Shown: positions 11,925 through 23,862 of the stretch, piece by piece
Numbering within the stretch: position 1 is the stretch's first letter
How the letters are laid out: every line of letters begins with the position of its first letter
The notes under the pieces: model-generated
Seen by the model: only the letters and a program-made list of their open reading frames with translations
Databases searched by the model: none
What the model was told of the DNA's origin: nothing
Assembly (NCBI RefSeq): GCF_036711975.1
Contig: NC_091975.1
Span: forward strand, 64,501-128,500
DNA length: 64,000 nt
Direction of reading: 5' to 3'
From: Onthophagus taurus
Lineage: Eukaryota > Arthropoda > Insecta > Coleoptera > Scarabaeidae
Program-made: the position numbers and the translations under genes

Positions 11925-13771
11925 TTATAATTCTCCTGCAGCCATAGCATCTTGATAATTTTTCCCAGGTTTTTGTTCCGGATCTAACTTAATAGTATCA
12001 TCAATTCTCAAAATGGTAATTGCAGCTTCCGTGGCAAATTTCAAACTTTTTATTTTTGAAATTGTAGGTTCCAAAACACCAGCTTTCTTATTATCGCGTA
12101 CCGTTCCCTCAATTAAATCCAATCCAACCCACTTTAAATGGGCATGATCAATTTTAGTTTGACTTGAATTTTGATAAGCCCTTAATTTGGCAACTAAATC
12201 AGTCGCATCTTGAGCTGCATTCACAGCCAACGTTTTCGGAATAACCAAAAGACTTCTCGCAAATTCGGCGATTGCTAATTGTTCCCTCGATGCTAAGGTT
12301 GTGGCAAAATTTTCTAAATAAATGGAAAGAGCAGCTTCGACAGATCCACCACCAGTCACAACGCTTTTTGATTCTAACACGCGTTTAACGGCGCATAAAG
12401 CATCGTGAACTGAACGTTCCATTTCATCGCAATAAAAATCGTTTGGACCTCGAAGAATTATTGAAGCAGCCGTTCTTGCTTTTGGGCCTTTAATCAAAAC
12501 AAGTTCGTCATCGGAAATTCTTTCTTGAACAACCTCCGCGGCCTCCCCAACCATATTTGCTTCAAAACTTTCTTCGCCATCCATATTCGTTAATGAAGTT
12601 ACAAATGATGCGCCTGTAGCTTTAGCAATTCTTTTTAAATCTGTTTTGGTGACTCTTCTAACTGCCATAGCTCCATTTTCGACGAAATATTTTAAGCAAA
12701 GATCATCAATTCCTCCAGTACATAAGATAACATTAACTCCTGTAGCCAAAATTTTTTGAATACGTTCTTTAGTAATATCTAATTCTCTAGATCTAACTGC
12801 TTCGAGTTGATTTGGATCTTCAATTAAAACTTGGACGCCCAATTTCATTTTAACTTTTTGAAGTGAAAAATCTAAGCAAGCGATTTTTGCATTTGTAATG
12901 CGTTTAGGCATTGCTTGGCTGGCTATGGTACAATTCAAAGCATAGCCTTGAATCAACATACTTTCCCTAGCACTTCGTCCATGAGCTTTTAAAACATTCA
13001 CAGCTTTAATTGGGTACATTGGATTTCCTTTTATATCGGTTATTTTTATTGCATTTGCTGCATCTGCTACCATTGTGGCGAAAATGTCCGCATCAGCACC
13101 TATAATTTTCGAACTCATTGATGTTTTAGCTACGTTTATTACGCATTCACGCCCCAATTCTTCAACTGGAATCGTTAAATTATCTTGGATGTATTTGCAA
13201 GCTTCACGACAAGCCAGACGATACCCGCTTATTATAGACGTTGGGTGAATCTTTTGTTTCACCAGTTCGTCGGCATTCTTTAAAAGTTCTGCAGCAATTA
13301 TAACGACGGATGTTGTGCCATCACCAACTTCTTCATCTTGTAATTGAGCCAATTCAACTAAAACTTTAGCCGCCGGGTGCTCCACTTCCAAGAGTCTCAA
13401 AATGGTCGCTCCATCATTAGTGACAGTGACATCACCGATATCATCCACTAACATTTTATCTAAACCAACGGGCCCCAAAGAAGATTTGACGATGTTTGCT
13501 ATCGTAGCAGCAGCCATAACTGCAATGTTATAAGGAAATTTTTTTTTATTCTAGTGTTTATTTAGGAAAGTTAACGCGAATTTTGGAGTGAATGAGGTTA
13601 CAACATATCTTTTTATTGTGCAAAAATCGGTTTAAGACCACACCTGGTCCGCATGACAAACATTATAGGTTATGTAGGCGGTTTGCGGAAAAACTTACCG
13701 TTTTGGGTACGGACTGGTTGCCCAGAGGTGCGGGTACCCGCTACCGTTAAAGGGCTTGCGATTGCGGACAT
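11925..13771 (-). CDS. CCT1: T-complex protein 1 subunit alpha (chaperonin CCT1)
   Basis: Alpha subunit of the eukaryotic cytosolic chaperonin TRiC/CCT, which folds actin, tubulin and WD-repeat proteins. Two exons: 13699-13771 ([18 protein letters not shown], then PVRTQN) and 11925-13519, joined in phase 1 through a Val codon, giving 555 residues, the usual family length. Group II chaperonin signatures are seen: [28 protein letters not shown], the ATPase motif GDGTTSVV and the C-terminal equatorial part. Without the short first exon the protein would lack its conserved N-terminal segment, so the upstream start is chosen over the internal ATG at 13517. It is divergent from the unknown gene, 482 bp between starts. 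Confidence 0.97.
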
Positions 13772-14253
13772 TTTCACTTAATTTTCGTGGAAATACGAAA
13801 GAAATTATGGAAATATTCACCGGGTGTCAATCAAATCTTCTAGAATAACAGACGGTGATGTTTTGTGTAAATAGATGGCGACACTAGTATTAATTTACTA
13901 TTGAAATTTACTATTTGAAATTAAAATTTGGTTATAACATAAACAATTTTTATTAATTATAATCGTTTATTAATGAAAAATATTAAATGTTAAAAATGAA
14001 ATAATTTTTTCATAAATTAATATCTTATTTACTTTATTAATTTGTAGATAGCGCCACTGGTAAAATTAAAAGTTAAAAATAAATTTATTTAAACAATAAA
14101 TTTTATCTCTTAGTAACGATTAATCATTAAAGTTAAAAACGTCAAAGAATATTAAAAGTCGAAATTAAAAATTCTAAATCTTTAGTATGTGACCGATTAC
14201 AAGAAAGAAAAAGAAATCTTCGTTATGCAAATAGAAATTTTATTTAAGTAAAG
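13772..14253. other. Divergent intergenic region (CCT1 / unknown gene)
   Basis: The proximal 100 bp next to CCT1 is moderately GC-rich and probably holds its promoter. The rest is AT-rich with no recognised motif or open frame. Confidence 0.45.
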
Positions 14254-17200
14254 ATGTCGGATAAGAAAGTTTCGAAAATTCCAAAATTATCCCCGATTCG
14301 TCGTCCAAGTCCATTAATTGACGAATTACACCTTGAGAAGATGGTTTATGCTCCAAATCAGCCAAGAATTTTCGAGACGAAAAACCTAAACTCAACTTGT
14401 TCGTTTTTACAACAATTAAAAACTAAGTTAAAAAATGATGTTGATAGACCTAGTGAAGATGATAGTAGCGAAAAAAATGCTTTGAGAAAGATTTCAGGAA
14501 TTGTTAGTAGCATTTTAAATACTTTAAACGATGTTAGCGATGATTTACCAAGTTGTAACAGCGAAAATATAAAAGAAGTCACCGGAGAAATGGTTAAAGT
14601 TAATAAAACATCGAGTCTTTTATCAGATAGTGGTAAATGTTATTATATGGCTCAACAACTAACTGTTAGTCACTTACATGAAACTGACATTGATAACAAA
14701 CCAATTGTTGATAAACAATTTTTGCAACAATTAACTAATTTACAAGCAATACTACAAGAAACAATTAAAAAATTAGAAGATAAATCAACCTTAACACAAG
14801 AAGGAAAATTTAACGAAAAAGAATTAAATAAATCATTTAAAAATCGAGGGTTAGCTTCTTTAGTTCAAATAGATCACGAATGTAAGCCAATTCAAAATAT
14901 GATTAAAGATTATTCAACAAAATCGGAAGATCTTGAAAATATAACTGAAGAGTTAAAGAAACAATATCTTAATTGTTCATCTGGTGAGTTAACATCACAG
15001 GATTTAAGCGATTATGATGATTATCCTTTGGAATATAAATGTTGTATTTATGAAGATGAAGAAGAATTAAAAAAATATTCTAAACAACGGGAGAGAATTA
15101 TACCACCACCTAAATCATTTAAAAATCAAATGGAAAAAAAGATTTCTGCATCAAAGAATTTAACAACAAAGAATTTAACACCAAAGAATATAACTCCAAA
15201 GAATTTACCACCAAAGATTATGACACCAAAGGATTTAACTCCAAAGAATTTAACTCCAAAGAATTTATCACCAACGGATATGACACCGAAGGATAGAACA
15301 CCAAAGAATTTAACACCAAGGAATTCAACACTACATAATTTTACAACAAGAGCTTTATCACCAATTAATATAACACCAAAGAATTTGTCACCAAGTGATA
15401 GGACACCAAAGGATATAACACCAAGGAATTTAACACCAAGGAATTCAACAGCACAGACTTTTACAACAAGAGCTTTATCACCAATTAATATAACACCAAA
15501 GAATTTGTCACAAAAAAAAATGTCTCCAAAGAATTCATCATCATCATCACCATCAAAATATGTTAGTTTAAAGTCGGATTCATTTAAAGAGCTGGATGAA
15601 TCAAACGATAAATTTAAAGAAAACCCAAACAACGACATAAAAAATCAGGATAAAAATGAAAAAATAATGAAAGATGTTGATGAAAAGAAAAAAGATAAAA
15701 AGAATGAGAAACGAATGAGTAGCATGTGGGCTTTTAAAAGTTTAAAAAGATCATCGGATCGAAAAGTTGAGGATGATGATCAACGGAAAAAATGTGTTGA
15801 GAAAGGTCGTACTATGAAAATAAAAGATTCGGATGTTCAAAAGAAATCGATTCCCGAAGAATTTAAAACGAAGAAAGAGAATGTAAAAGAAAAAGACTCG
15901 GATAATAAAAGTCATAAAGAAAGGAAGTTGAAAAAAAGAAAAGTTGATGAGAAATTAATTAAAAAGGAATCAAATTCAGTTGGTAGTGGAGATTTAAGTA
16001 AAAAGAGTTCTTGTAAAACCGTAAGAATTCAAGATAACTCAAATAATGATGATGATGGTAAGCAACAAAATTCTTTTTTGTTCTTTTAGTTTATATATTG
16101 TTTCAGTTTTAATTCCTCCTCCTCCTTTATTCGATCACGATTCTTATGTTGATGTTGAGCCGTATAAAGGAGATTCCTTTTTATCCTTGCTTAAACTTCC
16201 TGGAGAATTAGGTAAAGAACAAATAAACAGTAACGCATCGAATGAAATGGGAAGTCAAGAATTACAACGAAGTTATACTCCTGAAAAGAAGAAAAGTAGT
16301 GTTCAATTTGTAACTCCAACCCTAGAAGGTAAACAAAACGTATTTGTTGTGATTCTATAATGAGTATTATTTAATTTTTAGCTTATAGTAATTTAATTGA
16401 TGAATTAACATCCACTGCGGATTCATTCACAAGCAGCGCAATTCAAACAACCGGAAGTCAACTTCTTATGAATTCTAAATCTATTCAAGGTTAATATTTG
16501 AGTTAAATTTTAACGTTTCTGATTTTATTGTTATTATTTTTTAGATAATTACATTTCGTTTTGTTCCAATCAAAGTGCAGGAAGTAGTAATGTTTTTAAT
16601 TCAAGTGTTGAACAAGGAATTAACAGTAACATGGTTCAAATGCATTATTCCGTACAAGGTGAGTTTTTGAGGGAGCATATTTGAGTATATTTTTGTGTTT
16701 TCATTTATAGCATCTCCTACACTCCAAGAGAATAGTGGTAAATCAAAAATATTAATTTTTTTAAATAATAACAAATCAATTTACAGTTCCTTTTGAATCA
16801 ACAAGTACAAACACCCCAGGAAAATCATTAGGTAAATCATAATCGATTCTATTTAAGAGTTTATTGTATACAGTAATTGTTTACAATTCTTTACATTATT
16901 CAAATATTACTTTCACTCTCTACCCTCTTCCTCCATTTCCACGCCCTCGGCTCCTCGGCCCAATCATCCCCTCACCCATCCCTTTGTCTCCTCACCCCCA
17001 TCACCATTCTCATCCATCGTTTCCCCTCTCCTAAGATCTGCCTTCGGTCCATCTCCTCCTCCCTCAACTCCTTGCACCCATTCAGCATATGTTCTAACGT
17101 TTCCCATTCCTCCCTGCACAGCCTACACCACCTCTCCTCATCGGCCATCCAGTATTTGTTGGCTCTCTCCTCGTTTCCACAACGGAACCTAGCCACCAAA

Positions 17201-20200
17201 CTTTTTCCCTTCCTCATCTCTTTCCAATAACAAGTATCTAGGCAGCCCCTCCGTAATTATGTCCCTGTATCTTTCGTTATACCTTCCCTCTTTTATTTGT
17301 GTCCTTCTTTCCTGTCTCTGCACATCTCGGTCCCTGTCTCTCAACTCCCTCCACATCTCCCTACCCACCCTTCGTCTACTATTTATCTCCGTTACCGAGT
17401 AGCCCGCTCGTCTATAATAGTTGTCTCTGTGTTCTTTCCCATATCTGACCTTTCCCTCTCTAATTTCCCTCCAACACTCCCCCAAGATCCCGCAGCTTGG
17501 CCTCCCTTCTATTCTTTCTTCATATTTCACTGCCCTCCTGCCTGCCTCCACCCTGACCTTATCCACCTTTACCTCTTCCCTCACTATATACCCCGGTGTT
17601 TCTCTCGCCACCCCAAGCACCCATCTCCAATATCTAGCCTGCACGTCCTCCAGCGGTCTCTGCTCCCTCCATCCCCATACCTCTGCCCCATACATCATCA
17701 CACTGCTAACCAGACCTTCAAACATAATCTTCCTCGCTGCCACATTCCTTCCAAAGACTCTCTTCCCCCAACCCCATACTTGTCCCATCACCTTATTCGC
17801 CTTTTTTGCCATAGCTATCACATGCAACCCCTCCCTGTTATCCTCCCTAAACACATACCCCAGGTAAGTATACTCCCTAACCTCCTCGATCTCCTTTCCC
17901 TCCCATCTCCAGTTTTCTGTTCTTTTTCTCCCACCCTTACAAAACTTCATCATCCTTGTCTTCCCCACATTCACTTCCAGCCCCTTCCCCCTAAAATATC
18001 TTTCCAATGTCCTTATCATCTCCTTCATCTCCACCGCTTCTCTCGCCATGACCACGATGTCATCCGCGTATGCTAACATATGCACCTTTCTACCTCCCAC
18101 CACCAATCCTCCCATCTGCCCCTTCGCCAATCTTTCCTCCAGGTCCGCCGTATACAGTGCAAACAGACTTGGGCTCAGTGGACATCCCTGCCTCAGTCCC
18201 TTCGTCGTCCAGAACACGTCGCTCAGCTTATCTCCCACTTTTATCCTAGCCATCGTCTCCATGTATATTTCCTTCACTCTCGCAATTAGGTGTTCCGTTA
18301 TTCATAATCGAACCAACCTGGCACCGCGACCTTAATCTATTGTACCCCGATAGATAATATGTACAGTGTATTAATTAATTATCGTACCCGACATCATTAT
18401 TGCAAGTATGCAACCAATATCACAGTATTGGTAATACAATACACGGTTTGCGTATGTGGTTGCATACTTGCAATGATGATGTCGGGTATGATAATTAATT
18501 AACACAGTGTATAACTTAAAAACTTAATTTTTCAGAACAAATTAGCTTAAAGTCTCGAAGCGTTTCCGTTGTAATGCCAAAAACGCAATCGCAAGTCGTT
18601 CAAGCTATGTATGAAACTCCAATTTTTTTAATGCCATTAAGTATAATAACCAACAATTTTTGTTATTAATTTACTAAAATAAGAAATAATTCTTTGCTTA
18701 GTTGAAACAACTAATGAGGCAACTTCAGCGTCAACTTCATTAACCGAAGCCAAAATACCAACGGAAGGTTAGAAATTAGCCTAAAAATTAAAAAAAAATA
18801 CCAATGATCTGGAAACATTGCTCGCTTCGCTTCTCTGAAGAGAGAAGTGAGAAGCGAAGCGAACGATGTTTCCAGATCGTTGAAAAATAATGTTTTTGTA
18901 GATCGACCTTCAAGTGCTAATTCAAGTAAACACTTAATATCTAAGAAGACTTCATTTAAATCGATCGATCCAAACGTAGCAAAATTAAGATGTTCTAATT
19001 GTATGTGTACGGAAGGTGGGCCATCAATAGAAAAAAAATCATCTAAAGAAAGTGTTGTACAAGAAGAAATAGGAAAAAAATTGGAGGAGGTTGAAATTTT
19101 TGATAAAGATTCACCACGTAAATGAGTCTTAAAATAAAAGTGTAACTAATTAATTTTGACTTAACTTATAGAAAGATATTTTAACCAAGTTCTTAATGAA
19201 ATCGATATGATGAAAAATTGCATAGAATTCGCTATGGATAATCAATTAAGCATCCACGATAAACTTAAAGCATATCTCGATGATGGGCGAATCGTTAAAA
19301 GTAAATATCCTCATTTTCACACTTCCATCGATGGCATTCCCGTTATTTTAATATGGAACGATGACCCTCAATCCTTGGCAAATCACCTTGAAATAAAACG
19401 ACTCGATAATAAATCATCAGATAAAAAGTTACCCGATAAACGAAAACCCCCGGTGAAAAAAGTTTCTTCGGCGAAAACGAAAAAGTTTTTACCCGGAAGT
19501 TCTCATGAAAAACCCCCATCAAGCGTAGGAGACAACACATTTTTCTTTGAAAAGAAACGAAGTATGCTTAAAACTAGATTACTTTTGGATCATTTAGCTA
19601 GCGCTGTGGCTAAATGTAGTAAATTAAGGAAGAAGGAAAGGTTTAAATGTGACGAATGTATTTATTTAACAAATTTTGAAATTTCGTTTTAATTTTATTG
19701 TGATTTTTAGGTGGTATAAGATGTCCTGATAGGTTTAAACCAGCAGAGAGGAGTAAATGTAAAATAAGTTCATCCAGTAAGTTTATTATTTTTCAAATAT
19801 GCTTTGTTCACGACTACTATTGAAATTGATTCCATAAATTTAATTTTTTTTAATACATTTTTGAATAAAGTTTAAACGTCAATTGTGACACAAATTCAAT
19901 GTCACCAACTGTAACCAACTACACAACAATTTGTCAAAATTAAATGTCAATTTTATGAAACGTCGTTTTGTTTTACGAAAATTAATTTATTAATTGTTAT
20001 TCAGCATTAGATTGTGGTATATTTTTACTGAACGAAAAGTAGAACTAACACTAGACCTATGTAGAAACAGAAACATTCGTTTTAAGACGAAAACTCAGAG
20101 TTATAGTAAGGATGTCACCTTTTCCAAGCAAAACTTTTTCTTTGCAAAAAATGAAAATCGAAATAAATCAAGGAAGATAGTTTTAGTTTTAATTGTTATT

Positions 20201-23200
20201 CAGCGCTAGATCTAGAACTAGAAAGTTTAGGGTAAATCTATTATATTGAGATTTTACAACACATAATTTTTTTTAGATGCTCATATTCGAGTGAAATCAT
20301 CGTGTTTAAATTTTCGAAAAAAAGAAATTAACGTAGTCATCCCTCCAGTACAAGATTCAAACAGTCAAAAGAAAAGATCGATTTTTATAAATACTAATTC
20401 CGGGGGTAAATATAAATATAAAAACATTAAAATTTAATACTATTTAAATGAATTTCTTTTAAGTTCTTGGTTGCCGTTGTGATTCCGAAAAATCATATTC
20501 AGATAACGCAGGGAGTCCAATAAAAACAATTATTAAAACGAATTCATCGCCCAAATGTAAGGCGAAAAAACGGTGTCCGTTTAAGCATTTAGGTGATGAT
20601 AAATCTGTGAATGCAAGACCACCACGCCCGAAAAAGATTGAAAAGCATGAAACCACCAACATCCCATCGAAAACGGAAGCTAAATCGATTCAAACGTACT
20701 ATTTAACACCGAGATTACCTCAAAAAAAATTAAAAAAGTCGCCTCAATCATCGGTTAGCGATGATAGTGTTAACGATATTCCTTATTTAATCGATGCTAA
20801 GTCGCTTCCTCAATTTGAACATCCAGAAACGGTTTGTAGCTCCAAATTATTCGATGTAAAACAAGTTGATTGCGAATTAAGGAACGAAATAAAAACGGAA
20901 AATCAAATTGTTAAGGATACGTTGTTAAGAATTAATTTGAACGCTTTACTGGATAGTTTCCGGCCGGCGAAATGTTGTCAGAAGACGGTGTTAAATGGGA
21001 AATCGCGCGGGATGTATCCATACCCGGCCAGCCTACGGAGTCTTCCATTATCCGAGGAGGATCTCGATCGAATCCTACAGATAATTCAAAGTAAAAAAAG
21101 CAAACGTTTTGATACAACGAAGAGACTCTATGAATCGGATAAATTCAATTCGTTTCAGACCGCGAATGATCCCATCATCAACCAAACAAGGAGGGAAACA
21201 ACAAGGACCTTGGTGTATTTTTTCGAGTTGTTTAAGAAAGTAGAGTGTAAAACAAGTTTAGCGACGACGCCATCATCAAGTTCATCATCTTCAAGCAGGA
21301 CAATTATACGTCCTACTCAAATTAGACACGATTTAAAAATTTTTGAATTTATTAAAAGGATTTATAATAACAGTCATCCGGTTAGTGATAAAAGGGTTTT
21401 AAAAAGGAAAAAGGATTCGACGAAAACTTTGTATAGACATCGTTCTAAGCATAGAAGACATCATCACCACCATCATCATCATCATCATTATAAAAGACGA
21501 ATTCAAAAAAGTACTTCTACTTCAATGGATAAAATTTCAAATAAAAGTAATAATAAAACGTCAAATCGATCTACTTGTTCGAAAACTACCTCGGTAGTTA
21601 GTTCAACAAGCCATAGCAAACCAACAAGAAACATCTCTTTTTTACTTATACCAAAAAGTGAACTTAATAATTATTTTTGTGGTGAATTAAGTTCGATGTA
21701 TTCACCAAGTTTAAATTCATTACCATTCGATGATAGCGATTTGGTTGTGCAATCGCAAATTGAAAAGGATTTAAGTAAAAAAAGTGTTAATAAAGAAGAA
21801 ATTGATGATGCCGAAATTAATCAGGTTTATGATGATGTTGATGGTGATATTCGAGACAATATTGATGATGATATTATTAGTGATGATATTGAAGAAAGTT
21901 TGTTAATGAAGGTTGATTATGGACGCACTTTAGGGGCGATTTATGAAACCGATGAGAGTGAAAAAGAAATTTTTTCTAATACGGACTTAAGAAAAGGTTT
22001 TTTTATTTAAACAATTTACAATTAATTTTTTGTTTAATTTTAAGGGTCTTTCTAGAAAATCCTTGCTCAATATCTGAGTATAGTTTGCAAGATGTACAAG
22101 AATCGAAGCTTACAACGAATTTGGAAGTTTTAACTTGCAAATTATCGAGTTCTTTTAATCAATCTAAAGGTAATCGTTATCAAAAACTTTGTAACGCACT
22201 TTTTCATTTAATTTGCAAATACAGATTTACTGGGAGATCTAAAATCGAGTCAAGATTTTGAACTTCCATCAACAAGCTCTTCATTATCAACAAATTTTCC
22301 CGAAATTCCCCTACAAAGAAAATCATTGGAATCCGATTTAAGCGGCCGAAAGCACAATATCTTTTCAAGCAGCAGCCTTTTATCGAATCAAAGTTCGAGT
22401 AGGATCCCAATAAGTTGCATACCACTAAATTGTAGCATTACTAAAGACAAACCAAGCTTTCTTCACATCCCAAATATAATCAACGACACAAAACGATTTT
22501 TATATCGACAAAAAGAAGAAATGTTTAAACCGAATTTGGATAAAATCGTCGAGAAGACTTCCGACACCACTTCAACTATAACTTCTTCTTTGCCAAGACG
22601 TCGAAGGAAATCATTAAAACGCTCGCATTGCTCGTTATCGTTGAAATCGTCAGTTTCGATGATAGGGAAGCAAACCTCCACTTCGGACGGTTTAAAATTG
22701 GAAGCGATTCCTTCGGATGAAGAAGTAATTAATAAGCCATATGAGATTCCCATCAATTTTGAAAAGACCCCAAGAAACGAAATTAAATCGAAAAGAACAA
22801 TGAGGATCGACAAAGCCGTTGTGGCTTACGATATTAGCCCAAGCTGTCAATTTACTTTTCTTTCCGGGGATACCACGAAATTAAAAATTAAAGAAAATAA
22901 ATTTAAAAGTGAAAATATTTGCGTTTGGCCGGTTTTTCAAAATCGTTGCACGAAGAAGAGAAATCGAGCTTTTGTTGTCGCCATTCACTCAAGTGCAGTT
23001 AGAATCGGTAAAATTAAATAATATTTTATGTTTAATTTCGTTTTTATCGCTTTTTTATTTAACAGGAAAGAAGGAACCGAATCAATTAGGAGATCAACCG
23101 AATATTCACGGCGATTTTTGTGAGATTTGTAGGAAAAAAACCAAATTGTCGAGCGACAGTTTCCTCCTAGGTTATATAGGGGAAGAATTTAAAAGTAAAT

Positions 23201-23700
23201 TTGAGAATCAAAAACCTCTTTCGCGCTCATCTTCGAAAGGTGATAACAAAAAAGAGACGAAAGAAAAAGATAACAAAGATACGATTAAAAAAATTGAACC
23301 TAAATTGAAACCACCAGAAACAACCAAACATAACTCATTAAAAGATTCTTTTAAGAACGACAAAGGTAACAAATTAGAAAAGAAAAAATCGACTACGAAA
23401 AAAGAGGTTAGTCATCCCGTTAAGATCAGAACAAAAATGTTAAAAAGAAGACCTTCAATAAAAATTCTTCCGGAAGTAATCGATATAAAAGTGCCAACAC
23501 ATGTAAAATCAACGCGATTGAGACATACTTTTTGTGATAAAGGTGACAGACCTGGATATGTAACAGTTTTGAGTACACCATGTAACTGTCCGGATGTAAC
23601 TATTTTTATTCCGTGTTATTGTTCTTGTTGTGATGGAAAACCCAGTGGGCATAAAACAAATTCGAATTATACCATGGTACCTATTATAGAAAAAAATTAA
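14254..23700 (+). CDS. Large uncharacterised basic, Ser/Lys-rich protein, 16 exons
   Basis: I do not recognise this protein. The model joins 16 exons: 14254-16057, 16107-16328, 16382-16489, 16545-16658, 16711-16737, 16787-16831, 18536-18640, 18702-18767, 18902-19117, 19172-19657, 19711-19776, 20277-20405, 20464-21996, 22056-22169, 22225-23007, 23066-23700. Every one of the 15 introns is phase 1, and the total closes at 2150 codons. Exon 1 carries a degenerate (N/D)-L-T-P-K array; exon 13 has a run of ten His (near 21463) and acidic Asp/Ile stretches; exon 11 joins to form DECGIRCPDRFK; the last exon is Lys-rich with a Cys-rich end (CNCPDV, CYCSCC). No signal peptide or membrane helix is seen. 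Exon 10's donor (GTATTT) and exon 14's acceptor were chosen by phase and are the weakest calls. It could also be two adjacent genes. Function unknown. Confidence 0.6.
15151..15540 (+). repeat. Coding minisatellite, 15-base TPKNL-type unit
   Basis: Within exon 1 of the unknown gene a roughly 15-base unit (AATTTAACTCCAAAG and variants) repeats, encoding N-L-T-P-K, N-I-T-P-K, D-M-T-P-K and similar. A larger unit containing RALSPINITPKNLS occurs twice, so there is higher-order duplication. Repeated SP/TP sites could be substrates of proline-directed kinases (inference). Confidence 0.8.
16900..18300 (-). mobile_element. Truncated non-LTR retrotransposon (reverse transcriptase ORF2 fragment)
   Basis: Inserted in intron 6 of the unknown gene, opposite orientation. 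A 362-codon minus-strand frame (17189-18277) reads GLRQGCPLSPSLFALYTADL and the catalytic AYADDIVVMA, the RT fingers/palm of LINE-like elements, followed by the thumb region. The frame then shifts by one near 17200 into 16972-17217, which carries a C-terminal CRLCREEWETLEHMLNGC zinc-knuckle (C-x2-C-x7-H-x4-C). The sequence opens at about 18297 in mid-domain, so endonuclease and ORF1 are absent (5' truncation). It is much richer in GC than the host intron. No poly-A tail or target duplication was found by eye. The exact clade (Jockey/R1-like group) is uncertain. Confidence 0.88.
18350..18515. repeat. Long hairpin (about 45-bp arms) beside the retrotransposon
   Basis: TTAATTAATTATCGTACCCG and onward to GCAAGTATGCAACCA on the left is matched by its reverse complement on the right (TGGTTGCATACTTGC to GATAATTAATTAA), with few mismatches and an internal segment of about 60 bases. 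It could be a small MITE or a satellite-like hairpin into which, or next to which, the LINE fragment landed. Confidence 0.7.
18806..18878. repeat. Intronic hairpin, 30-bp arms, 13-base loop
   Basis: Left arm 18806-18835 (GATCTGGAAACATTGCTCGC then TTCGCTTCTC) and right arm 18849-18878 pair at 28 of 30 positions. The hairpin ends 23 bases before exon 9 of the unknown gene, close to where the branch point would be expected. Confidence 0.85.
19802..19990 (+). repeat. Dispersed short repeat, copy A (intron of unknown gene)
   Basis: Starts CTTTGTTCACGACTACTATT and ends near ACGAAAATTAATTTAT. It shares close identity over nearly its whole length with an inverted copy at 29323-29501. Copy A has an extra internal duplication of about 11 bases (ACCAACTGTA). 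It is non-coding. Family (MITE or SINE-like) not determined. Confidence 0.8.
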
Positions 23701-23862
23701 TTACTTAACAACTTTTTTAATATTAGAAAATTACTTTTTATATATTTAATAAATTAATATTTGTGTTGTTAATTAATTTATTATTTAATACATGAAAAAA
23801 TACTTTTTACCTATTATAACGTAAAAATATCATGCACTAAATATAAAATAACATAATTATAA

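Noticed and set aside
15126-15638. Minus-strand 170-codon frame (GVKFFGV repeats)
   Set aside because: Antisense reading of the TPKNL coding minisatellite.
17297-18076. Plus-strand Ser/Pro/Leu-rich open frames across 16877-18335
   Set aside because: They are antisense shadows of the GC-rich reverse transcriptase fragment on the minus strand.
20189-20235. Extra exon of the unknown gene at a TTATTCAGCGCTAG acceptor
   Set aside because: No donor gives a phase compatible with the flanking exons, and a near copy of the acceptor at 19990 leads to an early stop.
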